This document shows, piece by piece, positions 1-6,017 of a stretch of DNA of 6,143 nt. The notes beneath the pieces were generated by a model. It had not been told where the DNA came from and ran no database searches. It saw only the letters and a list, made by a program, of their open reading frames with translations. This DNA is from Xanthobacteraceae bacterium (GTDB lineage: Bacteria; Pseudomonadota; Alphaproteobacteria; Rhizobiales; Xanthobacteraceae), in contig JAUSIF010000049.1 in NCBI GenBank assembly GCA_030648135.1, forward strand, positions 1 through 6,143, in the 5' to 3' direction. The translations under genes and the position numbers were made by a program. How positions within the stretch are numbered: the first letter of the stretch is position 1; every line of letters starts with the position of its first letter.

Positions 1-648
1 AACGCGCTCGCCCGCATCGACGAAAAAACCGTTCCCGCCACCGATGCGGGGTCCGCCGAGCATAGCGGCGGCTCGGTGGAGGGGATGGTCGAGCGGCTGG
101 CGCAACGTCTGAAACAGGACGGCTCCAATCTCGACGGCTGGATCCAGCTCGTGCGCTCCTACCGGGTGCTGGGCCAGGCCGACAAGGCCACGGCCGCCAC
201 CGCCGAGGCTCAAGTCGCGCTCGCCGGCGATCCGGACAAGCTGCGCCGCCTCGCAGACTCGATCAAAGCGCTCGACACCGAGCTCGGCGAAAATGCCGCT
301 CCTGCGCAAACCGCCGGCGAGAAAACGCCGTTAGAGAAGCTCCGCGACAGCTCCCGCGGCGCTCCCCCCGCCGGTCCAACCGAGAAGGATATGGCCGCCG
401 CCCAGGCGCTGGCGCCTGAGCAACAAACCGCCATGGTTCGCAGTATGGTCGATCGCCTGGCCGAGCGCCTCAAAACCGACCGTTCCGATCTCGATGGTTG
501 GCTCAGGCTCGTGCGCTCCTATAAGGTGCTGGGCGAAACCGACAAGGCGCGCGCTGCCGCCGCCGATGCCCGCCGCGCGCTCGCCGGCGAGCCCGACAAG
601 CTGCGGCGGCTCGACGAGGCGATGAAAGGGCTCGGCCTCGAAGGCTGA
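1..648 (+). CDS. ccmI: Cytochrome c biogenesis protein CcmI (CycH), C-terminal part
   Basis: The reading frame is open from base 1, so the 5' end lies outside the window; 215 residues are visible before the TGA. CcmI is a membrane-anchored periplasmic protein that binds the C-terminus of apocytochromes c through TPR-like helices and presents them to CcmF/CcmH. The visible part has two related helical blocks, each beginning MV(E/D)RLA(Q/E)RLK and containing LDGW, LVRSY and a DKLRRL stretch, joined by an Ala/Pro/Glu-rich linker of about 57 residues. The internal ATG at 76 is not a credible start, because the same frame continues upstream with CcmI-like low-complexity linker. Identity is supported by these blocks and by ccmE, ccmF and ccmH following on the same strand. 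The membrane segments and N-terminal domain expected in CcmI cannot be checked here. Confidence 0.88.
   Translation, partial: NALARIDEKTVPATDAGSAEHSGGSVEGMVERLAQRLKQDGSNLDGWIQLVRSYRVLGQADKATAATAEAQVALAGDPDKLRRLADSIKALDTELGENAAPAQTAGEKTPLEKLRDSSRGAPPAGPTEKDMAAAQALAPEQQTAMVRSMVDRLAERLKTDRSDLDGWLRLVRSYKVLGETDKARAAAADARRALAGEPDKLRRLDEAMKGLGLEG
85..633 (+). repeat. Tandem protein repeat inside ccmI (two 63-codon TPR-like units)
   Basis: Unit 1 runs from 85 to 273 and unit 2 from 445 to 633, a period of 360 bp (120 codons). I count 42 identical residues out of 63. The DNA also keeps identical stretches, such as GCTCGTGCGCTCCTA in both copies. Each unit could form a helix pair of TPR type, with the W and the LVRSY/VLG residues in the core. 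The pattern fits an internal duplication of the apocytochrome-binding domain. It may be ordinary in this lineage's CcmI proteins. Confidence 0.8.
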
Positions 649-660
649 GCCGAACGCTAA

Positions 661-707
661 CGCATGATCCGGCGAAGTGGGAACCGGTTCGCCGATAAGA
701 TCATGCG
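661..707. repeat. Palindromic intergenic repeat (Bradyrhizobium-type hairpin)
   Basis: Arms CGCATGATC (661-669) and GATCATGCG (699-707) are exact reverse complements. They enclose a second stem, CGGCGAA (670-676) with TTCGCCG (688-694), leaving an ATAA bulge at 695-698; the loop region includes GAACCGGTTC, itself a palindrome. I recall this pattern (AACGCATGAT ... GTGGGAACCGGTT ... ATCATGCGT) as a frequent dispersed repeat in Bradyrhizobium-like genomes, but could not search for it. It lies just after the ccmI stop and before ccmE, where it could act as an mRNA stabiliser or partial attenuator. No T-run follows, so a standard intrinsic terminator is unlikely. Confidence 0.7.
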
Positions 708-721
708 TCAGATTAATAAGT

Positions 722-811
722 TAGCGCGCGTACCGCAGATAAGTTTACGCAATCTGCGCAAGCTTGATTGCGTCCGCAAAACCGGTACCCACTTTTGCTG
801 ATCGCGCGCTA
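722..811. repeat. Second inverted-repeat block with nested, competing stems
   Basis: The outer arms TAGCGCGCG (722-730) and CGCGCGCTA (803-811) are exact reverse complements. Inside, GCAGAT (735-740) pairs with ATCTGC (752-757), while ACGCAATC (747-754) can instead pair with GATTGCGT (766-773), so these two inner stems exclude each other. A third inner stem is GCAAAA (776-781) with TTTTGC (793-798). The stretch AACCGGTACCCAC is a variant, in opposite orientation, of the GTGGGAACCGGTT core of the preceding palindrome. The block ends about 25 bp before the ccmE ATG. It looks like part of the same repeat family. Any regulatory role is inference. Confidence 0.6.
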
Positions 812-836
812 GAGATTGCGGGAGATAAAAGAGAAA

Positions 837-1313
837 ATGACGCGCAAACAGCGACGTCTTGTCTTGATCGGCACCTGTGTCGGCGTGCTGGGACTGGCCG
901 CGGCTTTGGTCCTGTCCGCGTTGAATGAATCCATCGTGTTCTTCAATTCCCCGACCGATGTCGTGGAGAAGAATGTCGCGCCCGGCGTCCGCATCCGCCT
1001 CGGCGGTCTGGTCAAGCCCGGCAGCCTGGTGCGCGGCGACAATTTGCTGATCCGTTTCGATGTCACCGACGGCAATCGCGAAATTAAGGTGATATATCAA
1101 GGAATTGTGCCGGACCTTTTCCGCGAGGGACAGGGCGTGATCGCCGAAGGCGCGCTCAGTCCGGAGGGCACGTTCAGGGCCGACACCGTACTCGCCAAGC
1201 ATGATGAAAATTACATGCCGCGGGAGGTGGCGGACGCCTTGAAGAAACAGGGCCACTGGCAGGACGATTACGACAAGAAGTCCGGCGCCGCCGGCCCGGC
1301 CAAACCGCAGTGA
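837..1313 (+). CDS. ccmE: Cytochrome c maturation haem chaperone CcmE (CycJ)
   Basis: CcmE is a periplasmic, membrane-anchored protein that binds haem covalently and passes it to CcmF for attachment to apocytochrome c. The product is 158 residues. It has a basic N-terminus (MTRKQRR), one membrane anchor at about residues 9-29, a beta-barrel (OB-fold) domain with the family-typical FFNSP and RLGGLVKPGS segments, and the haem-binding motif HDENYMP. In that motif H122 is the covalent haem ligand by family precedent and Y126 the nearby axial ligand; the flexible C-terminal tail is Lys/Ala-rich. I chose the ATG at 837 over a TTG at 816 because MTRKQRR is the usual family start and a GGGAG (820-824) lies upstream, although the 12-nt spacing is long. 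ccmF starts 13 bp after the stop. Confidence 0.96.
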   Translation: MTRKQRRLVLIGTCVGVLGLAAALVLSALNESIVFFNSPTDVVEKNVAPGVRIRLGGLVKPGSLVRGDNLLIRFDVTDGNREIKVIYQGIVPDLFREGQGVIAEGALSPEGTFRADTVLAKHDENYMPREVADALKKQGHWQDDYDKKSGAAGPAKPQ

Positions 1314-1326
1314 GGGAGCGTACCCG

Positions 1327-3309
1327 ATGATCGCTGAGCTTGGTCATTATGCTCTGGTGCTGGCGCTGGGCTTGGCCTTGATCCAGAGCTTTGTGCCCAT
1401 TCTCGGCGCCCGCACGCAGGATCCCGTTTTGATGGGCGTCGCCGGGACGACCGCGCTCGCGCAATTTCTTTGCGTCGCCATCGCCTTTACCGCGCTGACG
1501 ATCTGCTACGTCATCTCGGATTTCACGGTCGCCAATGTGTTCGAGAATTCCCACTCGGCGATGCCGCTGATTTACAAGATTACGAGCGTGTGGGGAAATC
1601 ATGAGGGCTCAATGCTGCTCTGGGTCCTCATCCTGTCGTTGTTTGGCGCGCTGGTTGCGATTTTCGGCGCCAATCTGCCCTTGACGCTGAAGGCCAACGT
1701 GCTTGGCGTGCAGTCGTGGGTCGCGGCGGCGTTCTATCTCTTCATTCTCGTCACCTCGAACCCGTTCCTGCGGCTGCCGCAAGCGCCGTTCGAAGGCCGC
1801 GACCTCAACCCGATCCTGCAGGACATCGGCCTCGCCATCCATCCGCCGCTGCTCTATCTCGGCTATGTCGGCTTCTCGATCACGTTCTCCTTCGCTATCG
1901 CCGCGCTGATCGAGGGCAAGATCGATGCCGCCTGGGCGCGATGGGTGCGGCCATGGACGCTCGCGGCCTGGATGTGCCTTACGATCGGCATCGCCATGGG
2001 TTCGTACTGGGCCTATTACGAGCTCGGCTGGGGCGGTTGGTGGTTCTGGGATCCGGTCGAGAATGCATCCTTCATGCCCTGGCTCGCCGGCACCGCGCTC
2101 TTGCATTCGGCAGTGGTGATGGAAAAGCGCAATGCGCTGAAAGTCTGGACCATCCTGCTCGCCATCCTTGCCTTCTCGTTGTCGCTCATCGGCACTTTTT
2201 TGGTGCGCTCTGGCGTGCTGACTTCGGTTCACACCTTTGCCACTGACCCGACGCGCGGCGTGTTCATTCTCGCGATTCTCGCCACCTTCATCGGCGGCGG
2301 CTTGGCGCTCTATGCCTGGCGGGCGCCGACGCTCAAGCAGGGCGGGCTGTTCGCGCCGATCTCGCGCGAAGGTGCGCTTATCTTCAACAATCTTTTCCTC
2401 ACCGCGGCCTGTGCCACGGTCTTCGTCGGTACCCTCTATCCGCTCGCGCTCGAAACGCTGACCGGTGCTAAGATTTCTGTCGGTGCGCCGTTCTTCAACG
2501 CGACCTTCGCGCCGCTGTTCATACCGTTGCTCCTGGCTGCGCCGTTCGGACCATTGATGGCGTGGAAACGCGGCGACCTCTATGGTGTCGCGCAAAGACT
2601 GCTGGGCGCGTTTGCGATCGCGGTGATCGCGATTGTCGTGACATTCACAATCGCGGAGGGAGGATCGGTTCTGGCGCCTTTTGCGATCGGGCTGGCGTTC
2701 TACGTGATGGCGGGAGCGCTCACCGATCTTGTCGAACGGACGAGTTTGTTTCGCGCGCCCGCGGCAGTGTCATTGACCCGCGCAAGGGGACTTTCGCGCT
2801 CGGCCTGGGGTACGGCTCTCGCGCATTTCGGCCTCGGCGTCACGCTGCTCGGCATCGTCTTCGAAACGCAATGGGGCACGGAGCGGATCGCGGAGATGAA
2901 ACCCTCGCAGACGTTATCGATCCGTGGCTATGATTTTACCTTCGCCGGCATTGCGCAGCGCGACGGGCCGAATTATCGCGAGCTTACCGCGAAATTCATC
3001 GTGCGGAATGGCGACGTGGTCGTCGGCGTCCTGGAGCCATCCAAGCGCAGTTTTTCATCGCGCGACACCTCGACGACGGAAGCCGCCTTGATGACGCGGG
3101 GCTTTAGCCAGTTCTATCTCTCGCTTGGTGATCCCAAACCCGATGGTTCGATCGCGGTCAGGCTCTATCACAAACCTCTGGTGCTGCTGATCTGGCTGGG
3201 CGCGGTGGTGATGATGCTCGGCGGCGCGTTGTCGCTTTCCGATCGCCGGCTGCGGGTCGGGGCGCCCAAGCCGGCGAAGCCGAAAACCGCGTTACAGCCG
3301 GCGGAGTGA
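1327..3309 (+). CDS. ccmF: Haem lyase subunit CcmF (CycK)
   Basis: CcmF is the polytopic inner-membrane core of the cytochrome c synthetase. It takes haem from holo-CcmE and, with CcmH and CcmI, forms thioether bonds to the CXXCH cysteines of apocytochrome c. The 660-residue product is the usual length and strongly hydrophobic, with many membrane helices. It carries the periplasmic WWD haem-handling motif WGGWWFWDPVEN at 235-246. Four conserved histidines are in register with those of E. coli CcmF: H172 (in IHPPLLYLGY), H260 (LLHSAVVMEKR), H302 (SVHTFATDP) and H500 (AHFGLGVTLLG). The first and third flank the WWD domain and the other two should bind the transmembrane b haem. The ATG follows a good GGGAG (1314-1318) by 8 nt. 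ccmH starts 3 bp after the stop, so the two are translationally close. No defect is seen. Confidence 0.98.
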   Translation: MIAELGHYALVLALGLALIQSFVPILGARTQDPVLMGVAGTTALAQFLCVAIAFTALTICYVISDFTVANVFENSHSAMPLIYKITSVWGNHEGSMLLWVLILSLFGALVAIFGANLPLTLKANVLGVQSWVAAAFYLFILVTSNPFLRLPQAPFEGRDLNPILQDIGLAIHPPLLYLGYVGFSITFSFAIAALIEGKIDAAWARWVRPWTLAAWMCLTIGIAMGSYWAYYELGWGGWWFWDPVENASFMPWLAGTALLHSAVVMEKRNALKVWTILLAILAFSLSLIGTFLVRSGVLTSVHTFATDPTRGVFILAILATFIGGGLALYAWRAPTLKQGGLFAPISREGALIFNNLFLTAACATVFVGTLYPLALETLTGAKISVGAPFFNATFAPLFIPLLLAAPFGPLMAWKRGDLYGVAQRLLGAFAIAVIAIVVTFTIAEGGSVLAPFAIGLAFYVMAGALTDLVERTSLFRAPAAVSLTRARGLSRSAWGTALAHFGLGVTLLGIVFETQWGTERIAEMKPSQTLSIRGYDFTFAGIAQRDGPNYRELTAKFIVRNGDVVVGVLEPSKRSFSSRDTSTTEAALMTRGFSQFYLSLGDPKPDGSIAVRLYHKPLVLLIWLGAVVMMLGGALSLSDRRLRVGAPKPAKPKTALQPAE

Positions 3310-3312
3310 CTG

Positions 3313-3783
3313 ATGCGCTGGTTGTTCGTGTTGGTATGGCTCCTCGCGCTGACCGGCGCAACGCCGGTTTTTGCCGTGCAGCCCGATGAAATTTTGCCCG
3401 ATCAACAGCTCGAAGCGCGCGCGCGCAACCTCTCGCGCGAATTGCGTTGCATGGTGTGCCAGAATCAGTCGATCGATGATTCGGACGCGGCGCTCGCCCG
3501 CGACCTTCGTGTTCTTGTGCGCGAGCGACTGCAGGCGGGCGACAGCGACCAGCAGGTTCTCGACTTTCTGACTGCCCGTTACGGCGAGTTCGTTTTGCTC
3601 AAACCACTGTTCAGCTTGCAAACCGCGCTCTTGTGGCTGATGCCGGCGGCGTTGGTGACATTCGGTGCCTTCTTCCTCATCGTCCGCGTCCGGCGGCAAC
3701 GGAAGGGAGGGGAGACGGACGTAAAACTAACCCCGGCGGAACAAGCGCGACTTGGCAAATTCGTGAAGTCGGAAAACGAATAA
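3313..3783 (+). CDS. ccmH: Cytochrome c biogenesis thiol-redox protein CcmH (CycL)
   Basis: CcmH reduces, or forms a mixed disulfide with, the haem-binding cysteines of apocytochrome c so that CcmF can attach haem. The 156-residue product has a signal peptide (residues 1-21, likely cut after VFA), a periplasmic three-helix domain with the signature LRCMVCQNQSI (active cysteines C46 and C49), and a membrane helix at about 104-124. A short basic/polar tail contains the family-like LTPAEQARL. This is the short CcmH type, equivalent to the N-terminal domain of E. coli CcmH; the TPR part is supplied by the separate CcmI upstream. GGAG at 3303-3306, inside the ccmF end, gives 6-nt spacing to the ATG. 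This is the last gene of the ccm set here. No ccmG (thioredoxin-like) lies in the cluster, as in other cycHJKL-type operons. Confidence 0.97.
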   Translation: MRWLFVLVWLLALTGATPVFAVQPDEILPDQQLEARARNLSRELRCMVCQNQSIDDSDAALARDLRVLVRERLQAGDSDQQVLDFLTARYGEFVLLKPLFSLQTALLWLMPAALVTFGAFFLIVRVRRQRKGGETDVKLTPAEQARLGKFVKSENE

Positions 3784-3818
3784 TATTTGAGCGCGCTCTG
3801 ACGACGGAAGCCAATAGC

Positions 3819-5165
3819 CTAGATGGCAACCGAGTGACGCGCGCGGCCCTGCTGCAGATAGTCGTCAAAGACTGCAGCCACCAGGCGCATGAAGGGACGG
3901 CCTTTTTCGGTCACCTGAATGCGACGGCAGTCGAGGCGTACCATACCTTCGTCCTCGAACGACGCGAGAGCGGTGAGTTCGGCGTCGAATTCGATCTTCG
4001 CGCCGTCGGCTACATTGTTCGCGATTGTGTCGAGATCGATGCAGAGGTCGCACATTAGTCGCTCGATGATGTGCCCTCGCAGGCGATCCTCGGATGACAG
4101 GGCAACACCCTTGACGGTCGCGAAGCGGCCCGCTGCGACCGCTTGCGAATAGCTCATGACATCCGAAGCGTTCTGCACGAAACCTTGCGGTAGGCGACCG
4201 ATCGCCGAGGTTCCAAAACCGAGCAGCGCATCGGCGGTGGAGGTGGTGTAGCCTTGGAAATTGCGCCGCAGCAGGCCACAGCGTTGCGCCGCAGCCAAAT
4301 CATCGTCAGAAAGCGCAAAATGATCGAGCCCGATCGGCCTGTAGCCGAACTTGTGTAAAGTTTCGCGCGCGGTCTCGGCTTGTTCAAGTCGTTCGAACGG
4401 ACTCGGTAGCGTGGCCTCGTCAATCATCCGCTGATGGATCTTGAACCACGGCACGTGGGCATAGCCGAACCAGGCGAGCCGCTGCGGCTGGAGCGATGCG
4501 GCAAGCTCCGCGGTGCGCCGCACATCGCGCGTAGTCTGTTTCGGCAGGCCGTACATAAGATCGAAGTTGACCTGATTGATCCCGACCTCGCGGAGCATGG
4601 CTATTGTCTGCTCCACCATGCCGAATGGCTGGATGCGCCCGATTGCTTCTTGGACATGGGGCGTAAAATCCTGCACACCGAGACTCGCGCGATTGACGCC
4701 CATGGCCGCGAGCGCGCCGGCGAGCGGACGGTCCACATGTCGCGGATCGAGTTCGATCGCGTGTTCATGAACGGCAGTGAAATCAAATACTTCCTTGAGC
4801 TTCGTGGTGATCTCAAGAAGCCGCTCGACGCCCAGGATCGATGGCGTGCCGCCACCCCAATGGAGGTGCACGACCCGGCGGGGCGCAATAGAGGCGCCGA
4901 CTAGAGCAATCTCGTCGAGGAGCCGATCAGCATAGACCTCGATCGGTTTACGCCGCTGCACCGCCTTGGTGTGGCAGCCGCAATAGAAGCACAGCTCCGA
5001 GCAATAAGGCACATGTATATAGAGTGACAGCATTGCCTCGGGCGGCAGCGACGAAAGCCATGACGCATAGGTTTGCGCCCCGACAACCGAGCTGAAATGC
5101 GGGGCGGTCGGATAGGATGTGTACCGAGGCACAGCCTGTTCTGCGAATGCCGGGGTTATGACCAT
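3819..5165 (-). CDS. hemN: Oxygen-independent coproporphyrinogen III dehydrogenase
   Basis: HemN is a cytoplasmic radical-SAM enzyme that converts coproporphyrinogen III to protoporphyrinogen IX without oxygen, replacing HemF in anoxic or microoxic cells. The 448-residue product has the early PRYTSYPT motif (13-20). The cluster motif YIHVPYCSELCFYCGC has C55, C59 and C62 for the [4Fe-4S] cluster and C64 as the extra conserved cysteine. GGGTPS follows at 104-109, and later come the HemN-specific stretches LGVQDFTPHVQEAIGR, YGLPKQT and LLRRNFQGYTT. Length and motifs fit true HemN rather than HemW. I chose the ATG at 5165 (MVITPAFAEQ) because it begins 12 residues before PRYTSYPT. The frame is open further up to a TTG at 5213, but that lies inside an FNR box and in the regulator's coding end. 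No Shine-Dalgarno is seen before 5165. The gene lies 7 bp after the regulator and is convergent with ccmH, 35 bp away. Confidence 0.96.
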   Translation of the reverse strand: MVITPAFAEQAVPRYTSYPTAPHFSSVVGAQTYASWLSSLPPEAMLSLYIHVPYCSELCFYCGCHTKAVQRRKPIEVYADRLLDEIALVGASIAPRRVVHLHWGGGTPSILGVERLLEITTKLKEVFDFTAVHEHAIELDPRHVDRPLAGALAAMGVNRASLGVQDFTPHVQEAIGRIQPFGMVEQTIAMLREVGINQVNFDLMYGLPKQTTRDVRRTAELAASLQPQRLAWFGYAHVPWFKIHQRMIDEATLPSPFERLEQAETARETLHKFGYRPIGLDHFALSDDDLAAAQRCGLLRRNFQGYTTSTADALLGFGTSAIGRLPQGFVQNASDVMSYSQAVAAGRFATVKGVALSSEDRLRGHIIERLMCDLCIDLDTIANNVADGAKIEFDAELTALASFEDEGMVRLDCRRIQVTEKGRPFMRLVAAVFDDYLQQGRARHSVAI

Positions 5166-5171
5166 GATGAT

Positions 5172-5177
5172 TTTATG
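5172..5177 (-). promoter_or_regulatory. Putative -10 element of the hemN promoter
   Basis: CATAAA on the minus strand matches TATAAT at four of six positions. It sits where the -10 should be if the upstream FNR box is centred at -41.5, which would put the start of transcription at 5165, the A of the hemN ATG. The hexamer overlaps the TAA stop of the regulator gene. This is inferred from position and sequence only. Confidence 0.45.
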
Positions 5178-5961
5178 ACGCCGAAGACCGCGGGTGGCCT
5201 TGATCCAAGTCAAGGACGAGTGATGTAGATGGCGCTTCAGCGCGTGAAAGATCCTCGATTATTACCGATGGTTTTGCCAAACGGATGAGAGCCGACGGAT
5301 CGGTCAAGATCACTTCACGACCCCTGACAGTCACACCGTAATCTATGAGTGTCCGAATACTGCGCGAAAGATTCTCCGGTGTCATGGCGAGAAGAGAGGC
5401 AAGCGTTCGCCTGTCGTAGGGAATTCTGAATTTCCCCGAGCTGCCGTAGCGGGTGTTGGTACGCACGATCCACCAAGCAAACCGTTCGATACTTGTTCGC
5501 AATTTCTGATTACGAAATTCGTCGAAAATCTCGCTACAGGAATCGGCGATCTCGTTAGCCATTGCGCGGGCGAACACCTGGTCCCGCTCGAATATATTTC
5601 GCACCGTCTCGGCCGAAATCGCAACCAAGCGGGTAGCTTCGAGAATGCGTGCGGAAGCAAGATAGAGCCAATTCCGCACTACCGCTTCCGGCATCAATGC
5701 ACGCCCCGCACGGATTACGTTCATGCTGACTTCCCGGTCGTTGCTGCACGCGAAAAGTTCAACCGACCCTTCCAGCACGACATGCAGGAATTCAGGTTGC
5801 TCGCCTTCCCTCAGCAATACCAGGTGCGATGGCAAGCATAGGAGGACTGCCACTTCCGCCAAGGCCGAGAGATTCGGGGCATCCGCCTGGTTGAATAGGC
5901 GGAGCGACCTGACCACATCAGCTGCGATTTCATGCTCCGAAGTTGGCACAACGGACACCAA
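5173..5961 (-). CDS. Crp/Fnr-family transcriptional regulator, FtrB/DNR-like
   Basis: This is a DNA-binding regulator of the Crp/Fnr superfamily. It has a beta-roll sensor domain (about residues 35-125, with REGEQPEFLHVVLEGSVELF at 51-70), a dimerisation helix (about 126-160) and a winged helix-turn-helix (about 160-230). The recognition helix TPENLSR carries E196, S199 and R200, the E-xx-S-R set FNR uses to read TTGAT half-sites. The only cysteines are C42, C72 and C142, so the N-terminal cluster of oxygen-sensing FNR is missing, and the cAMP phosphate cassette of CRP is not recognisable. By memory of the family it most resembles FtrB-type proteins; a DNR/NnrR-like role (nitric oxide, perhaps via haem) is possible. 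The start is uncertain: no in-frame ATG exists upstream, and the candidates are TTG 5961, GTG 5958 and GTG 5949. The last 30 or so residues extend past the domain and overlap the hemN promoter. Confidence 0.9.
   Translation of the reverse strand: MVSVVPTSEHEIAADVVRSLRLFNQADAPNLSALAEVAVLLCLPSHLVLLREGEQPEFLHVVLEGSVELFACSNDREVSMNVIRAGRALMPEAVVRNWLYLASARILEATRLVAISAETVRNIFERDQVFARAMANEIADSCSEIFDEFRNQKLRTSIERFAWWIVRTNTRYGSSGKFRIPYDRRTLASLLAMTPENLSRSIRTLIDYGVTVRGREVILTDPSALIRLAKPSVIIEDLSRAEAPSTSLVLDLDQGHPRSSAS
5200..5213 (-). promoter_or_regulatory. FNR/FixK-type operator for hemN, inside the regulator CDS
   Basis: The minus strand reads TTGACTTGGATCAA, differing from TTGAT-N4-ATCAA only by C for T at the fifth base, and matching the relaxed TTGA-N6-TCAA pattern perfectly. 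Its centre (5206.5) lies 41.5 bp before the first base of the hemN start codon, the class II activator spacing if transcription starts there. The bases also encode L-D-L-D-Q near the end of the Crp/Fnr protein. hemN is a known target of FNR, FnrL and FixK2 in other bacteria, which makes the site plausible. Confidence 0.8.
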
Positions 5962-5976
5962 TAGTTGCGCCAGACC

Positions 5977-5982
5977 ATTATC
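5977..5982 (-). promoter_or_regulatory. Putative -10 element of the regulator promoter
   Basis: GATAAT on the minus strand matches TATAAT at five of six positions. With this as -10, transcription would start near 5970 and the perfect FNR box would be centred at about -40.5, within one base of the class II spacing. The leader before the TTG at 5961 would be only about 9 nt, which favours a start at GTG 5949 or leaderless-like initiation. Confidence 0.55.
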
Positions 5983-6003
5983 AACGGACGTAAATTAAAA
6001 AAA

Positions 6004-6017
6004 TTGATCTGGATCAA
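6004..6017. promoter_or_regulatory. Perfect FNR/FixK operator between the regulator and probable hemA
   Basis: TTGATCTGGATCAA matches TTGAT-N4-ATCAA exactly, and the symmetry extends to AATTGATC-TG-GATCAATT over 6002-6019. It lies in the 138-bp divergent space. On the regulator side a GATAAT hexamer is correctly placed for activation. On the hemA side the matching -10 region (about 6040-6045) is poor, so activation there may use another start or rely on a different mode. A run of A and T at 5991-6003 makes the regulator-side flank easy to melt. hemA is under FNR/FixK-type control in Rhodobacter and Bradyrhizobium. Confidence 0.88.

Noticed and set aside
661..707. Palindrome as a rho-independent terminator of ccmI
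   Set aside because: No U-rich tract follows the stem, and the ccm genes continue downstream. A dispersed repeat explains it better.
816..836. Upstream TTG start for ccmE
   Set aside because: The ATG at 837 gives the usual MTRKQRR start. The extra seven residues are not family-like, and a TTG at 816 would leave the GGGAG downstream of the start.
708..1602. Minus-strand open frames opposite ccmE and the start of ccmF
   Set aside because: They overlap well-supported genes, have no recognisable domain and show the composition of antisense frames.
1609..2595. Long open frame (328 codons) on the minus strand opposite ccmF
   Set aside because: The translation is almost all Arg, Glu, Gln and His with no fold or motif, as expected for the antisense of a high-GC hydrophobic gene. 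ccmF is unambiguous on the other strand.
3789..3798. GAGCGCGCTC palindrome as a bidirectional terminator
   Set aside because: It has no loop and no flanking T-run on either strand, so it does not fit an intrinsic terminator.
4434..4904. Plus-strand open frame inside hemN
   Set aside because: It mirrors hemN codons and shows no motif. hemN has all its catalytic signatures on the minus strand.
5166..5213. Upstream TTG start at 5213 for hemN
   Set aside because: It would place the start codon within the FNR box and inside the regulator gene, and the added residues are unlike HemN N-termini.
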